Shown: positions 9,161-17,579, counted from the stretch's first letter. The stretch: 64,000 nt of DNA from Pseudomonas sp. ACN8 (GCF_002303925.1 NZ_MRCS01000027.1:25665-89664), one strand, 5' to 3'. Translations and numbers: made by a program. The notes: generated by a model not told the origin, from the sequence alone.

Positions 9161-10068
9161 GCAGCTTGCTGGTGTTCCCCGGCCAGGGCGCGCAACAACC
9201 CGGAATGCTGGCGCGTTTGCCTCGGGAAACGTTGATCGAGGCGAGCGACCTGCTCAGTGAAGATGTGACGCAGCTGGATTCTGCCGAGGCGTTGCGGTCG
9301 ACGAGGGCGGTGCAGCTTTGCCTGCTGATCGCCGGCGTCGCCGCTGCACGCCAGCTGGCCATGGCCCCGGACTACGTGGCCGGCTTGTCGATCGGCGCTT
9401 ATCCGGCAGCGGTGGTGGCTGGCGCGCTGGGTTTCGGCGATGCGTTGCATCTGGTCAGCCTGCGCGGTGAGTTGATGCAACAGGCTTATCCACAGGGCTA
9501 CGGCATGACCGCGATCATCGGTCTGGACCTGGCCACGGTGGAAGGATTGCTGGCCCGGGTGCACTGCGCGCAAATGCCGGTTTATCTGGCCAATATCAAC
9601 GCCGATAACCAGCTGGTGATTGCCGGTAGCGACGCGGCGATGAAAGCGGTGGCCGAGTTGGCGAAGGGTTGCGGAGCTGGCTTGGCCAAGCGTCTGACAG
9701 TGAGCGTGCCTTCCCACTGCCCATTGCTTGAGGCCTCTGTGCAACGACTGGCCGACGCCTTCGCCAAGGTGCCGCTGCACACTCCAAAGATGGGCTACCT
9801 GAGCGGCAGTCGCGCGCGTCCGCTGATCAAGCCTGAAGCCTTGCGTGACGACCTGGCCTTCAACATGTGCCGCATCGTCGATTGGCGCGGCACGGTACAA
9901 AGCGCCTACGAGCGTGGCGTACGTCTACAGATCGAACTGCCGCCCGGTGCGGTGCTGACCGGGCTGGCGCGCCGGGTGTTCGAGCAGGGCACCGTGATTG
10001 CCTTCGACGGTGCCCGGCTCGATACCTTGCAGGCGCTGATGCGTGAGGAGGGAAGCCGTCACTCTTAA
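9157..10068 (+). CDS. mdcH: Malonyl-CoA:ACP transacylase of malonate decarboxylase
   Basis: MdcH (303 residues) primes holo-MdcC with malonyl from malonyl-CoA, starting the catalytic cycle. It has the acyltransferase fold with FPGQGAQQPGM at the N terminus and the nucleophile elbow GLSIGAY (Ser78), where fatty-acid FabD usually has GHSLG. The GTG at 9157 overlaps the mdcG stop and has CAGGAG upstream; an ATG at 9133 would add eight residues inside mdcG. It is the last gene of the overlapping cluster; the transporter genes follow after 65 bp. Confidence 0.94.
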   Translation: MSSLLVFPGQGAQQPGMLARLPRETLIEASDLLSEDVTQLDSAEALRSTRAVQLCLLIAGVAAARQLAMAPDYVAGLSIGAYPAAVVAGALGFGDALHLVSLRGELMQQAYPQGYGMTAIIGLDLATVEGLLARVHCAQMPVYLANINADNQLVIAGSDAAMKAVAELAKGCGAGLAKRLTVSVPSHCPLLEASVQRLADAFAKVPLHTPKMGYLSGSRARPLIKPEALRDDLAFNMCRIVDWRGTVQSAYERGVRLQIELPPGAVLTGLARRVFEQGTVIAFDGARLDTLQALMREEGSRHS

Positions 10069-10133
10069 ATCACCCGACTTAAGGCTTCGAACAACAAAAA
10101 CAACATTCGAAATGCACTTTGAGGACTACAACA

Positions 10134-10550
10134 ATGATTATTTACGGTGTGGCGCTGTTGGCGATCTGTACGCTGGCAGGGGTGATCATGGGCGACATGC
10201 TCGGTGTGTTGCTGGGAGTGAAGTCAAACGTCGGCGGTGTCGGGATCGCGATGATCCTGTTGATCTGCGCACGGTTGTGGATGCACAAGCATGGCGGCAT
10301 GACCAGGGATTGCGAGCTGGGCGTCGGCTTCTGGGGCGCGATGTACATCCCGGTGGTGGTGGCGATGGCGGCGCAACAGAACGTGGTCACGGCGCTGCAC
10401 GGTGGTCCGGTGGCGGTGTTGGCGGCGATCGGTTCGGTGGTGCTCTGCGGCTGCACCATTGCCCTGATCAGCCGGACCCACAAAGGCGAACCCTTGCCCG
10501 ATGAACCGGTGGATGTAACACCGGTTGTCGCACCGGCAGGAGGTCGCTGA
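10134..10550 (+). CDS. madL: Malonate transporter subunit MadL
   Basis: This 138-residue membrane protein has four hydrophobic segments and is the small subunit of the MadL/MadM malonate:Na+ symporter type. Typical features are VIMGDMLGVLLGVKSNVGGVG and GFWGAMYIPVVVAM. The ATG at 10134 follows TTTGAGGACTACAAC. It is separated from madM by one base. Transport next to the decarboxylase supplies its substrate; the auxin-efflux-type MdcF carrier of other malonate clusters is absent. Confidence 0.94.
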   Translation: MIIYGVALLAICTLAGVIMGDMLGVLLGVKSNVGGVGIAMILLICARLWMHKHGGMTRDCELGVGFWGAMYIPVVVAMAAQQNVVTALHGGPVAVLAAIGSVVLCGCTIALISRTHKGEPLPDEPVDVTPVVAPAGGR

Positions 10551-10551
10551 T

Positions 10552-11316
10552 ATGTGGGATCTCATCAAGAACGGTCTGGAACACAACGGTCTGGTCACTG
10601 CATTCGCCTTCGTTGGCGTGATCATGTGGGTGTCAGTGGTGATCTCCAAACGCCTGACCTTCGGGCGTATCCACGGTTCGGCAATCGCCATCGTCATCGG
10701 CCTGGTACTGGCCTGGGTCGGCGGCACGATGACCGGCGGGCAAAAAGGCCTGGCGGACTTGACGCTGTTTTCCGGCATCGGGTTGATGGGCGGCGCCATG
10801 CTGCGCGACTTCGCCATCGTCGCCACGGCGTTCGAGGTGCAAGCCACTGAAGCGAAAAAGGCAGGCTTTATCGGTGTGATCGCGCTGCTGTTGGGCACGG
10901 TGCTGCCGTTTATTGTCGGCGCGTGCATGGCCTGGGCTTTCGGTTATCGCGATGCGGTGAGCATGACCACCATTGGCGCGGGAGCCGTGACTTATATCGT
11001 CGGCCCGGTGACTGGTGCGGCAATCGGTGCAACCTCGGATGTGATGGCGCTGTCGATTGCCACCGGCCTGATCAAGGCGATTCTGGTGATGGTCGGCACG
11101 CCGATGGCGGCGCGCTGGATGGGCCTGGACAACCCGCGCTCGGCGATGGTGTTCGGTGGGCTGGCCGGCACCGTGAGTGGCGTGACCGCCGGTTTGGCGG
11201 CGACGGATAGACGCTTGGTGCCTTATGGCGCACTGACTGCGACCTTCCACACCGGGCTTGGGTGCTTGCTCGGGCCTTCGTTGTTGTACTTCATTGTTCG
11301 CGGGATTGTTGGCTAG
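10552..11316 (+). CDS. madM: Malonate transporter subunit MadM
   Basis: MadM (254 residues) is the large membrane subunit that works with MadL in malonate uptake. Several hydrophobic helices and glycine-rich turns such as IGLMGGAMLRDFAIVATAFE and GAGAVTYIVGPVTGAAIGA are visible. The ATG at 10552 has GCAGGAGG upstream. It is the last gene of the operon; a REP pair separates it from mdcR on the other strand. Confidence 0.94.
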   Translation: MWDLIKNGLEHNGLVTAFAFVGVIMWVSVVISKRLTFGRIHGSAIAIVIGLVLAWVGGTMTGGQKGLADLTLFSGIGLMGGAMLRDFAIVATAFEVQATEAKKAGFIGVIALLLGTVLPFIVGACMAWAFGYRDAVSMTTIGAGAVTYIVGPVTGAAIGATSDVMALSIATGLIKAILVMVGTPMAARWMGLDNPRSAMVFGGLAGTVSGVTAGLAATDRRLVPYGALTATFHTGLGCLLGPSLLYFIVRGIVG

Positions 11317-11348
11317 GTTTCAAACTCTGAATTGTCTGAACTGACGCC

Positions 11349-11438
11349 ATCGCTAGCAGGCTAGCTCCCACAGGGTGATCTGTTGGAACAGATATTGTGT
11401 TCAACACAACATCTGTGGGAGCCAGCCTGCTGGCGATT
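11349..11438. repeat. REP pair with altered but still paired stems
   Basis: Halves ATCGCTAGCAGGCTAGCTCC (11349) and GGGAGCCAGCCTGCTGGCGAT (11417) differ from the usual form at one stem base pair each, G-C to T-A in the left half and G-C to C-G in the right half, so pairing is kept. It lies between madM and mdcR, which converge. Confidence 0.9.
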
Positions 11439-11453
11439 GGCGGCGACACGGTT

Positions 11454-12368
11454 TCAAACCTGCCGATTGGCATACATCCGACACTCCGCCAGCAACGCCA
11501 GCAGATTCGGATCACGCTCTTTGGCCTTCAGGAACACCACGCCAATGTGCTGCTGCAACCGGTACTTTTCCTGCAACGGGATCAGCTTCACCCGGTTCTC
11601 GTACACCGCCGCAATCCGCCCCGGCAGCAACGCATAACCGACGCCCGAACTGACCATGCTCAGCAGGGTGAAGATGTCGTTGACCTGCATCGCCACCTTC
11701 GGCTCGAACCCTGCCTGCTCGAATACCCGTTTGCCGTCCTGATGGGTGGCGAAGCCCTGGGTCAGGGTGATAAAGGTTTCGTCGCGGACCTCGGCCAGGT
11801 CGACTTCGGTGCGCTGGGCAAACTTGGAATCGGCGGGTGTGGCGAGGAAGATGTCGTCGGAAAACAGCGGGATCTGCTCGCAATCCGGATCGTTGACGCT
11901 GTCGTCCAGCGACACGAGGATCGCATCGACTTCCATGTTCTTGAGCTTGTAGAGCAGGTCGATATTGGAGCCCAGAATCAGGTCGATGTTGAGCTCGCTG
12001 CGGCGGATCTTCAAACCCATGATCAGCTGTGGCACGGTCTTCACCGTCAGTGAATACAGCGAACCCAGTTTGAAACGTTCGGCGGAGAACCCGGCGGCTT
12101 CACGGGTCAGGCGCACGCTTTCGACGACATCCTGAATCAGCTTCTGCGCCCGCTCTTCCAGCACGTAAGCGCTTTCCAGCGGCGTCAGGCTGCGGCCTTC
12201 GTGCTTGAACAACGGGCAGCGCAGGGCGCTTTCCAGTGAATGGATGGCCCGATGCACGCTGACGTTGCTGGTCTGCAACTCGGCAGCGGCCCGCGCCAGG
12301 TTGCCGGTGCGCATGAAAGCCAGGAACACCTCGAGTTTTTTCAGGGTCAACTCTTCATCGATCAGCAT
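11454..12368 (-). CDS. mdcR: LysR-family regulator of the malonate operon
   Basis: This 304-residue LysR-type regulator has an N-terminal helix-turn-helix (LARAAAELQTSNVSVHRAIHSLE) and a periplasmic-binding-protein-like effector domain. Its position at the end of the mdc-mad operon, on the opposite strand, fits MdcR, the malonate-responsive activator. I chose the ATG at 12368 (MLIDEELTLKKLEVF); a longer frame begins at 12452 but lacks a better ribosome-binding site. The gene diverges from the hemolysin III-type gene. A dyad ATTGTGCCCAAT lies 27 bp upstream of its start. Confidence 0.9.
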   Translation of the reverse strand: MLIDEELTLKKLEVFLAFMRTGNLARAAAELQTSNVSVHRAIHSLESALRCPLFKHEGRSLTPLESAYVLEERAQKLIQDVVESVRLTREAAGFSAERFKLGSLYSLTVKTVPQLIMGLKIRRSELNIDLILGSNIDLLYKLKNMEVDAILVSLDDSVNDPDCEQIPLFSDDIFLATPADSKFAQRTEVDLAEVRDETFITLTQGFATHQDGKRVFEQAGFEPKVAMQVNDIFTLLSMVSSGVGYALLPGRIAAVYENRVKLIPLQEKYRLQQHIGVVFLKAKERDPNLLALLAECRMYANRQV

Positions 12369-12395
12369 GGGGCGGACTCTTTTTGGAATGACTCG

Positions 12396-12407
12396 ATTGT
12401 GCCCAAT
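12396..12407. promoter_or_regulatory. Candidate LysR/MdcR operator upstream of mdcR
   Basis: ATTGTGCCCAAT has matching outer arms ATTG and CAAT around a four-base centre, in the promoter-proximal region of mdcR, as expected for autoregulation. I found no clear second copy before mdcA. The assignment is inference. Confidence 0.35.
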
Positions 12408-12499
12408 TACACCGGGCCCGTCGTACAGAAACATTGCGCTTTTACGCTTCAAGCCCGAGCCTTGCGCTCTGCGGCAATGAAATTCGAGGTGAGCAACGC

Positions 12500-13117
12500 A
12501 TGTATCACGGGGAAAAACTGAATGCCTGGACGCATCTGGTCGGGGCAGTGGCGGCGTTTATCGGCGGGGTGTGGCTGATTGTGCTGGCCAGTCTTGACGG
12601 CAGTCCGTGGAAGATCGTCAGCATGGCGATCTACGCCTTTACCTTGCTGGTGCTTTACAGCGCATCGACCGTTTACCACAGCGTGCGTGGGCGCAAGAAA
12701 GCGATCATGCAGAAGGTCGATCACTTTTCGATCTATCTGTTGATCGCCGGCAGCTACACGCCGTTCTGCCTGGTGACCCTGCGCGGGCCGTGGGGCTGGA
12801 CGTTGTTCGGGATTGTCTGGGGGCTGGCGCTGATCGGCATCCTGCAGGAGATCAAGCCGCGTTCGGAAGCGCGGATTCTGTCGATCGTGATTTATGCGGT
12901 GATGGGCTGGATTGTGCTGGTGGCGGTCAAGCCGTTGCTCGCGGCGCTGGGCGGCGCCGGGTTTGCCTGGCTGGCATCGGGCGGGGTGTTGTACACCGTG
13001 GGGATTATCTTTTTTGCCCTCGATCATCGCCTGCGCCATGCCCACGGGATCTGGCATCTGTTCGTGATCGCCGGGAGCTTGCTGCACTTTGTGGCGATAT
13101 TCTTTTATGTGCTTTAA
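12500..13117 (+). CDS. Hemolysin III family membrane protein (TrhA/YqfA type)
   Basis: This 205-residue protein has seven hydrophobic segments and the PAQR/hemolysin III signatures: an N-terminal EKLNAWTHLVGA, the STVYHS motif and the C-terminal GIWHLFVIAGSLLHF, whose conserved His residues may bind metal. It acts in the inner membrane; bacterial members are linked to membrane-fluidity control, though most lack an assigned role. The ATG at 12500 is preceded by GAGGTGAG. Its stop overlaps the stop of the next gene on the other strand by 4 bp. Confidence 0.88.
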   Translation: MYHGEKLNAWTHLVGAVAAFIGGVWLIVLASLDGSPWKIVSMAIYAFTLLVLYSASTVYHSVRGRKKAIMQKVDHFSIYLLIAGSYTPFCLVTLRGPWGWTLFGIVWGLALIGILQEIKPRSEARILSIVIYAVMGWIVLVAVKPLLAALGGAGFAWLASGGVLYTVGIIFFALDHRLRHAHGIWHLFVIAGSLLHFVAIFFYVL

Positions 13118-14031
13118 GGCTGTACCGGGACCAGGCGATCCAACTGCTCCCGGGCTCGACGGCTGAACACCTGCAACAGGTCGTTCAAGGTGTGGGGCGG
13201 TGGTTCGGCGGCGCGGGTCACTGCGTACAGGGTGATGGGTAGCGGCGGTGCCAGAGGGCGGATCGTTGTGGTGGCGGGAGAGGCGCCAAGGGCGGTGAAC
13301 GGATCGATCACCGCCAGGCCAGCGCCGGATTCCACCATCGCCCGTGCCAGTGAGTAGGTTTGCACGGCGATGCGTACCCGGGGTGGCGGTTCGACCGCTT
13401 CCAGGTAACTGTCGAGCCGCGCGGCCAGTGGATCGGCGCTGGATAAACCGATCAGCGGCGCATCCGCCAGCGCCATCAGCGGCAACGGTTTACCCACCTC
13501 TTCCTGAGGCCAGTAACCCCTCGGCGCCAGCGCCACCAGCACGCCGGACGCCAGCGCCTGGGCCTTGAGCCCCGGGTGATCCGGGCGTTGCAGGGTCAGG
13601 GCGACGTCCACTTCGCGCATCAACAGGTTCTGCACCAGTTCGCGACTGTGGGCGCTGGAGAGTTCGCAAACGATGTCCGGGTAACGCCCGGTCCATTCGT
13701 GAATGGCCGGCGGCAGCAATGACAGGGCCAGCGCCGGGGTGGCACCGATGCGCAGGCTGTGGCCAGGTTCGCGGCGCAGGCTCTGCGCCAGGCGTCGCAC
13801 GCCTTGCAGGCTTTCGCTGACCTTGTCCACTTCGCGCTCCAGTTCCAGCGCTTCCGGCGTCGCCTGCAACTTGCCGCGTACCCGCAGGAACAGCGGAAAA
13901 CCCAATTGTTGCTCGGCGTGCTGCAACACCTTGCTCACCGCCGGCTGCGAGACGTGGAGCAATTGCGCGGCAGCGCTGATCGAACCGGTCTGGCGGATGG
14001 CCTGGAAAATCTCGATATGGCGAAGGCGCAT
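13114..14031 (-). CDS. LysR-family regulator beside a D-amino-acid oxidoreductase cluster
   Basis: This 305-residue LysR-type regulator starts MRLRHIEIFQAI and has a helix-turn-helix at GSISAAAQLLHVSQPAVSKV, followed by an effector-binding domain. It is divergent from the oxidoreductase-RidA-binding protein genes, so it probably controls them. The start is the ATG at 14031; an upstream frame to 14076 crosses the putative operator and is unlikely. The inducer cannot be read from the sequence. Confidence 0.88.
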   Translation of the reverse strand: MRLRHIEIFQAIRQTGSISAAAQLLHVSQPAVSKVLQHAEQQLGFPLFLRVRGKLQATPEALELEREVDKVSESLQGVRRLAQSLRREPGHSLRIGATPALALSLLPPAIHEWTGRYPDIVCELSSAHSRELVQNLLMREVDVALTLQRPDHPGLKAQALASGVLVALAPRGYWPQEEVGKPLPLMALADAPLIGLSSADPLAARLDSYLEAVEPPPRVRIAVQTYSLARAMVESGAGLAVIDPFTALGASPATTTIRPLAPPLPITLYAVTRAAEPPPHTLNDLLQVFSRRAREQLDRLVPVQP

Positions 14032-14038
14032 GGCAAGT

Positions 14039-14057
14039 CCATAACCTTTGTTTATGG
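14039..14057. promoter_or_regulatory. Candidate LysR box between the regulator and the oxidoreductase gene
   Basis: CCATAA (14039-14044) and TTATGG (14052-14057) form an inverted repeat with a seven-base spacer. It contains the T-N11-A pattern of LysR-type recognition sites and ends 8 bp from the regulator start codon. Confidence 0.5.
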
Positions 14058-14140
14058 GTTTGCCATCTTTATGCATTGTTCAAGGTCTGTCACCTGGTTC
14101 TAACCTTGGCCTCGTCTTCACAACGGTTTTAGGGACGGAC

Positions 14141-15382
14141 ATGGCTCAGCGTGTGTGCATCATCGGTGGCGGCGTGATTGGCCTGGCAACGGCCTATGCG
14201 CTGGTGCGCGACGGCTTCGAGGTGACGGTGGTCGAGGCTCGGGACTCGCTGGGCAGCGAAACCAGCTTCGCCAACGGCGGCCAGTTGTCCTATCGCTATG
14301 TCGCGCCCCTGGCCGACGCCGGTGTGCCTTTGCAAGCCATCGGCTGGATGCTGCGCGGCGACTCACCGTTGAAGCTGCGCCCGCGCTTCGACCCGGCCCA
14401 GTGGCGCTGGATGGCGTCGTTCCTCGGCGCCTGCCGCCGCTCGGTCAACCGCGAGAACGCCGCGCACTTGTTGCGCCTGGCGCTGTTGAGCCAGGACACC
14501 TTGAGGTCCTGGCGCGAGGACGATGGACTGGCGGGATTCCAGTGGCGGCGCAATGGCAAACTGGTGACTTTCCGCCAGAACAGCAGCTTCGAGCATGCAC
14601 GCCAGGGCTTGGCCGACCCGCAGCAACAGCAGGTGTTGTCGCCGGCCGAATGCGCGCAACTGGAACCGGCGCTGATCGATGCGCCCTTTGTCGGGGCGAT
14701 CTACACCCCGGACGAAGAGGTCGGCGATTGCCACGGTTTCTGCCAGCAATTGGCCGCACGACTGAAGGCGTCTGGCCGTTGCGAATTTCGTCTCGGGCAA
14801 GCGGTGACCGGCATTCGCCACGGCAACGGCAGCGTCAATGCCATCGAACTGGGCGAGCAAGTGCTGCCAGTCGATCAGCTGGTGATCGCTGCCGGTCACC
14901 GCAGTCCGCTGTTGGCGCTGCCCGGGCTGCAACTGCCGCTTTATCCGCTCAAAGGCTACAGCCTGACCGTACCAATCGGCGCTGGTCACCGCGCGCCGGA
15001 CGTGAGCATCACCGACTACGATCGCAAGATCGTCTACGCGCGCATCGGCAAGCAATTGCGCGTGGCGGCGATGGTCGACATTGTCGGCTTCGACCCTGCG
15101 CTGGACCCCAAACGCCTGGCGCTGATCAAGCGTCAGGCCCATGACACCTTTCCAAATGCCGGCGCCTATGACGAAGCCGTCGAGTGGGCCGGCATGCGCC
15201 CGGCCACCCCCAGCGGCGTGCCATTACTGGGCGCGACGGCGTATCGCAACCTGTGGCTCAACCTCGGCCACGGCGCGCTGGGTTTCACCCTGGCATGCGG
15301 CAGCGGGCGCCTGCTCAGCGAGCTGATCGGCGAGCGCCGGCCTTCCATCGACCTGCGTGGTTTCAACCACCGGGCCGCCTGA
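14141..15382 (+). CDS. FAD-dependent D-amino-acid dehydrogenase-like oxidoreductase
   Basis: This 413-residue protein of the DAO/DadA family has the N-terminal dinucleotide fold VCIIGGGVIGLATAYAL, the substrate-domain motif SFANGGQLSYRY and a C-terminal GMRPATPSGVPLLG ... LGHGALGFTLACGSG. Such enzymes oxidise D-amino acids to 2-oxo acids through imines, passing electrons to the respiratory chain. The ATG at 14141 gives the fold at the very N terminus; AGGGACGG lies upstream. It is followed after 27 bp by a RidA protein and then by a periplasmic binding protein, so a catabolic operon is likely. It could be a paralogue of DadA with a different substrate. Confidence 0.88.
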   Translation: MAQRVCIIGGGVIGLATAYALVRDGFEVTVVEARDSLGSETSFANGGQLSYRYVAPLADAGVPLQAIGWMLRGDSPLKLRPRFDPAQWRWMASFLGACRRSVNRENAAHLLRLALLSQDTLRSWREDDGLAGFQWRRNGKLVTFRQNSSFEHARQGLADPQQQQVLSPAECAQLEPALIDAPFVGAIYTPDEEVGDCHGFCQQLAARLKASGRCEFRLGQAVTGIRHGNGSVNAIELGEQVLPVDQLVIAAGHRSPLLALPGLQLPLYPLKGYSLTVPIGAGHRAPDVSITDYDRKIVYARIGKQLRVAAMVDIVGFDPALDPKRLALIKRQAHDTFPNAGAYDEAVEWAGMRPATPSGVPLLGATAYRNLWLNLGHGALGFTLACGSGRLLSELIGERRPSIDLRGFNHRAA

Positions 15383-15409
15383 ACACCGTTTTCAGAAGAG
15401 GACACTGCA

Positions 15410-15760
15410 ATGACCATTACCCGACTGCATAGCAACCCGCGCCTGTCCGGCGCCGTGACCTTTGGCGACCTGGTGTTTCTCTCCGGGCAGGTGCCCGGCG
15501 ATGCCCGGGATGCCGACGGCCAGACCCGCGAAGTGCTGGCGAAAATCGATACCTTGCTGGCCGAGGCGGGCAGCGACAAGGATCATCTGCTCAGTGCGAC
15601 CATTTATCTGAAAAACATCACCGAGGATTTCGACGCGATGAACGAGGTCTGGTCGGCCTGGTTGTCGCCCGGGCAGGCGCCGAGCCGCACCACCGTGCAG
15701 GCCGAACTGGCCCGCCCGCAAGTGCTGGTGGAAATCACCGTCATCGCTGCACGCGTCTGA
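15410..15760 (+). CDS. RidA family enamine/imine deaminase
   Basis: This 116-residue protein has the RidA (YjgF) fold features GDLVFLSGQVPGD, IYLKN and a C-terminal ARPQVLVEITVIA. The usual active-site Arg appears in the segment PSRTTVQAELARP. RidA proteins hydrolyse reactive enamine/imine intermediates, here plausibly those released by the upstream oxidoreductase. GAAGAGGACACTGCA precedes the ATG at 15410. Confidence 0.9.
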   Translation: MTITRLHSNPRLSGAVTFGDLVFLSGQVPGDARDADGQTREVLAKIDTLLAEAGSDKDHLLSATIYLKNITEDFDAMNEVWSAWLSPGQAPSRTTVQAELARPQVLVEITVIAARV

Positions 15761-15789
15761 TAAACCAACACCCACAACGGAGAATAACA

Positions 15790-16692
15790 ATGCAAAAAAT
15801 CACGTTGCTCGCTTGTACGCTTGGCCTGTTGCTCGGCAGCCAGGTTCAGGCCAATGAGGCGCCGCTGACCGGCACCCTGAGCAAGATCGCCAGCGCCAAC
15901 AGCATCACCCTGGGTTATCGCGATGCTTCGGTGCCGTTCTCCTACGTGGGTGATCACAGCGGCAAGCCGATGGGTTACTCGGTGGATCTGGCGGGCAAGA
16001 TCGTCGAGCGCATCCGGCAGCAACTGGCGCTGCCAGACTTGAAGGTGAACTACAACCTGGTGACCTCGCAGACCCGCATTCCACTGGTGCAGAACGGCAC
16101 CGTGGACCTGGAGTGCGGCTCCACCGGCGTGACCGCCGAACGGCAGAAGCAGGTGGCGTTCTCCTATGGCTTCATCTACGTCAAAGGCCAGTTGCTGACC
16201 GCGAAGGACAGCGGGATCAAGAGCTTTGCCGACCTGCGCGGCAAGAACGTGGTGACCACCGCCGGCACCACCAACGAGCGCTTCCTGAAAAGCTACAACG
16301 TCGATCACAAGATCGACATGTTCGTGATCAGCGCCAAGGACCACGGCGAAGCCTTCCAGATGCTGCAATCGGGCCGGGCGGTGGCGTTCTACATGGACGA
16401 CGCGCTGCTCTACGGCGAGCGCGCCAAGGCCAATGACCCGCACAAGTGGGTGGTGGTCGGGGAGGAGCAATCGCGGGAGATCTACAGCTGCATGGTGCGC
16501 AAGGACGATCCGCAGTTCCTGGCGCTGGTCAACAGCGCGTTGGCGGATCTGTACAGCTCGGGCGAGATCAATGGCATCTACAAACGCTGGTTCGAGCAGC
16601 CGATCCCGCCGAAGGGTTTGAACCTTGAGTTCCCGATGACCAGCGAACTCAAGGCGATCATTGCCAAACCGGTGAGTGATCCGGTGCAGTAG
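15790..16692 (+). CDS. Periplasmic amino-acid-type ABC substrate-binding protein
   Basis: This 300-residue protein has a Sec signal peptide (MQKITLLACTLGLLLGSQVQA) and a family 3 solute-binding fold: ITLGYRDASVPFSY, MGYSVDLAGKIVERI and VDLECGSTGVTAERQKQVAFS. It resembles glutamate/aspartate-type binding proteins. No permease or ATPase gene is adjacent, so it either shares another ABC system or delivers the substrate of the upstream oxidoreductase. CGGAGAATAAC precedes the start. Confidence 0.88.
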   Translation: MQKITLLACTLGLLLGSQVQANEAPLTGTLSKIASANSITLGYRDASVPFSYVGDHSGKPMGYSVDLAGKIVERIRQQLALPDLKVNYNLVTSQTRIPLVQNGTVDLECGSTGVTAERQKQVAFSYGFIYVKGQLLTAKDSGIKSFADLRGKNVVTTAGTTNERFLKSYNVDHKIDMFVISAKDHGEAFQMLQSGRAVAFYMDDALLYGERAKANDPHKWVVVGEEQSREIYSCMVRKDDPQFLALVNSALADLYSSGEINGIYKRWFEQPIPPKGLNLEFPMTSELKAIIAKPVSDPVQ

Positions 16693-16715
16693 TCATCCAG
16701 ACCGTGTCGTGGCCA

Positions 16716-16809
16716 TTCGCGAGCAGGTTCCCACACATTGGACCTGTGGTGCTCACAGATTTTGTGATCACTGGAGATCTACTGTGGGAGCGAGCCTGCT
16801 CGCGATGAG
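16716..16809. repeat. REP pair, left half eroded
   Basis: The left half ATTCGCGAGCAGGTTCCCACA has lost four bases of the usual GCTCGCTCCC arm, whereas the right half TGTGGGAGCGAGCCTGCTCGC (16783) is intact. Confidence 0.85.
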
Positions 16810-16812
16810 GCC

Positions 16813-17532
16813 CTAGAAATCACCCCAAAGCTGCTGGGCCACGGCCAGTGCAACAACCGGCGCGGTTTCGGTGCGCAGCACCCGTGGGCCGAGGCGGGCG
16901 GCGTGGAAGCCGCTGGCCTTGGCCTGATCGACTTCGGCATCGGACAAACCACCCTCCGGACCGATCAGGAATGCCAGACTTGAAGGTTTGGCATGGCTCA
17001 CCAGCGGTTCAGCCACCGGATGCAGCACCAGCTTCAATTCAGCCTGCGTCTGCTTCAGCCAGTCGGCCAGCAACAGCGGCGGATGAATCACCGGCACTCG
17101 CGAGCGGCCGCACTGTTCGCAAGCGCTGATCGCCACTTGGCGCCAGTGCAGCAGGCGTTTATCGGCGCGCTCGTCCTTGAGCCGGACTTCGCAGCGCTCG
17201 GTGAAGATCGGGGTGATTTCAGTGACGCCCAGTTCCGTGGCTTTCTGGATCGCCCAGTCCATGCGTTCGCCCCGGGACAGGCCCTGGCCGAGGTGGATTT
17301 GCAGCGGCGACTCGACCTGCCCGGCGAAGCTTTCATCGATCTGCACCACGACGCGCTTTTTGCCGACCTCGACCAGTGTGGCGCGAAACTCCTGGCCCGA
17401 GCCGTCGAACAACTGCAACGCATCGCCCTCGACCATGCGCAGTACGCGGCTGATGTAATGGGCCTGGGCTTCGGGCAACTCGTGCTCGCCGATGCTCAGG
17501 GGGGCGTCGATGAAGAAGCGGGACAGTCTCAT
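16813..17532 (-). CDS. rsmE: 16S rRNA (uracil(1498)-N(3))-methyltransferase
   Basis: RsmE (239 residues) methylates U1498 of 16S rRNA using SAM. It is a SPOUT-class enzyme: the C-terminal knot is visible as FLIGPEGGLSDAEVDQA and LGPRVLRTETAPVVAL, and the N-terminal PUA-like domain begins MRLSRFFIDAPL. The start is the ATG at 17532; a longer frame to 17616 runs into a REP element and is rejected. It is co-oriented with bioA upstream, an arrangement also seen in P. aeruginosa. Confidence 0.95.
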   Translation of the reverse strand: MRLSRFFIDAPLSIGEHELPEAQAHYISRVLRMVEGDALQLFDGSGQEFRATLVEVGKKRVVVQIDESFAGQVESPLQIHLGQGLSRGERMDWAIQKATELGVTEITPIFTERCEVRLKDERADKRLLHWRQVAISACEQCGRSRVPVIHPPLLLADWLKQTQAELKLVLHPVAEPLVSHAKPSSLAFLIGPEGGLSDAEVDQAKASGFHAARLGPRVLRTETAPVVALAVAQQLWGDF

Positions 17533-17579
17533 GCTGGGTCTCTGAAAAAGGGTGTTGGTCATGGATCGGTGGGGACTTC

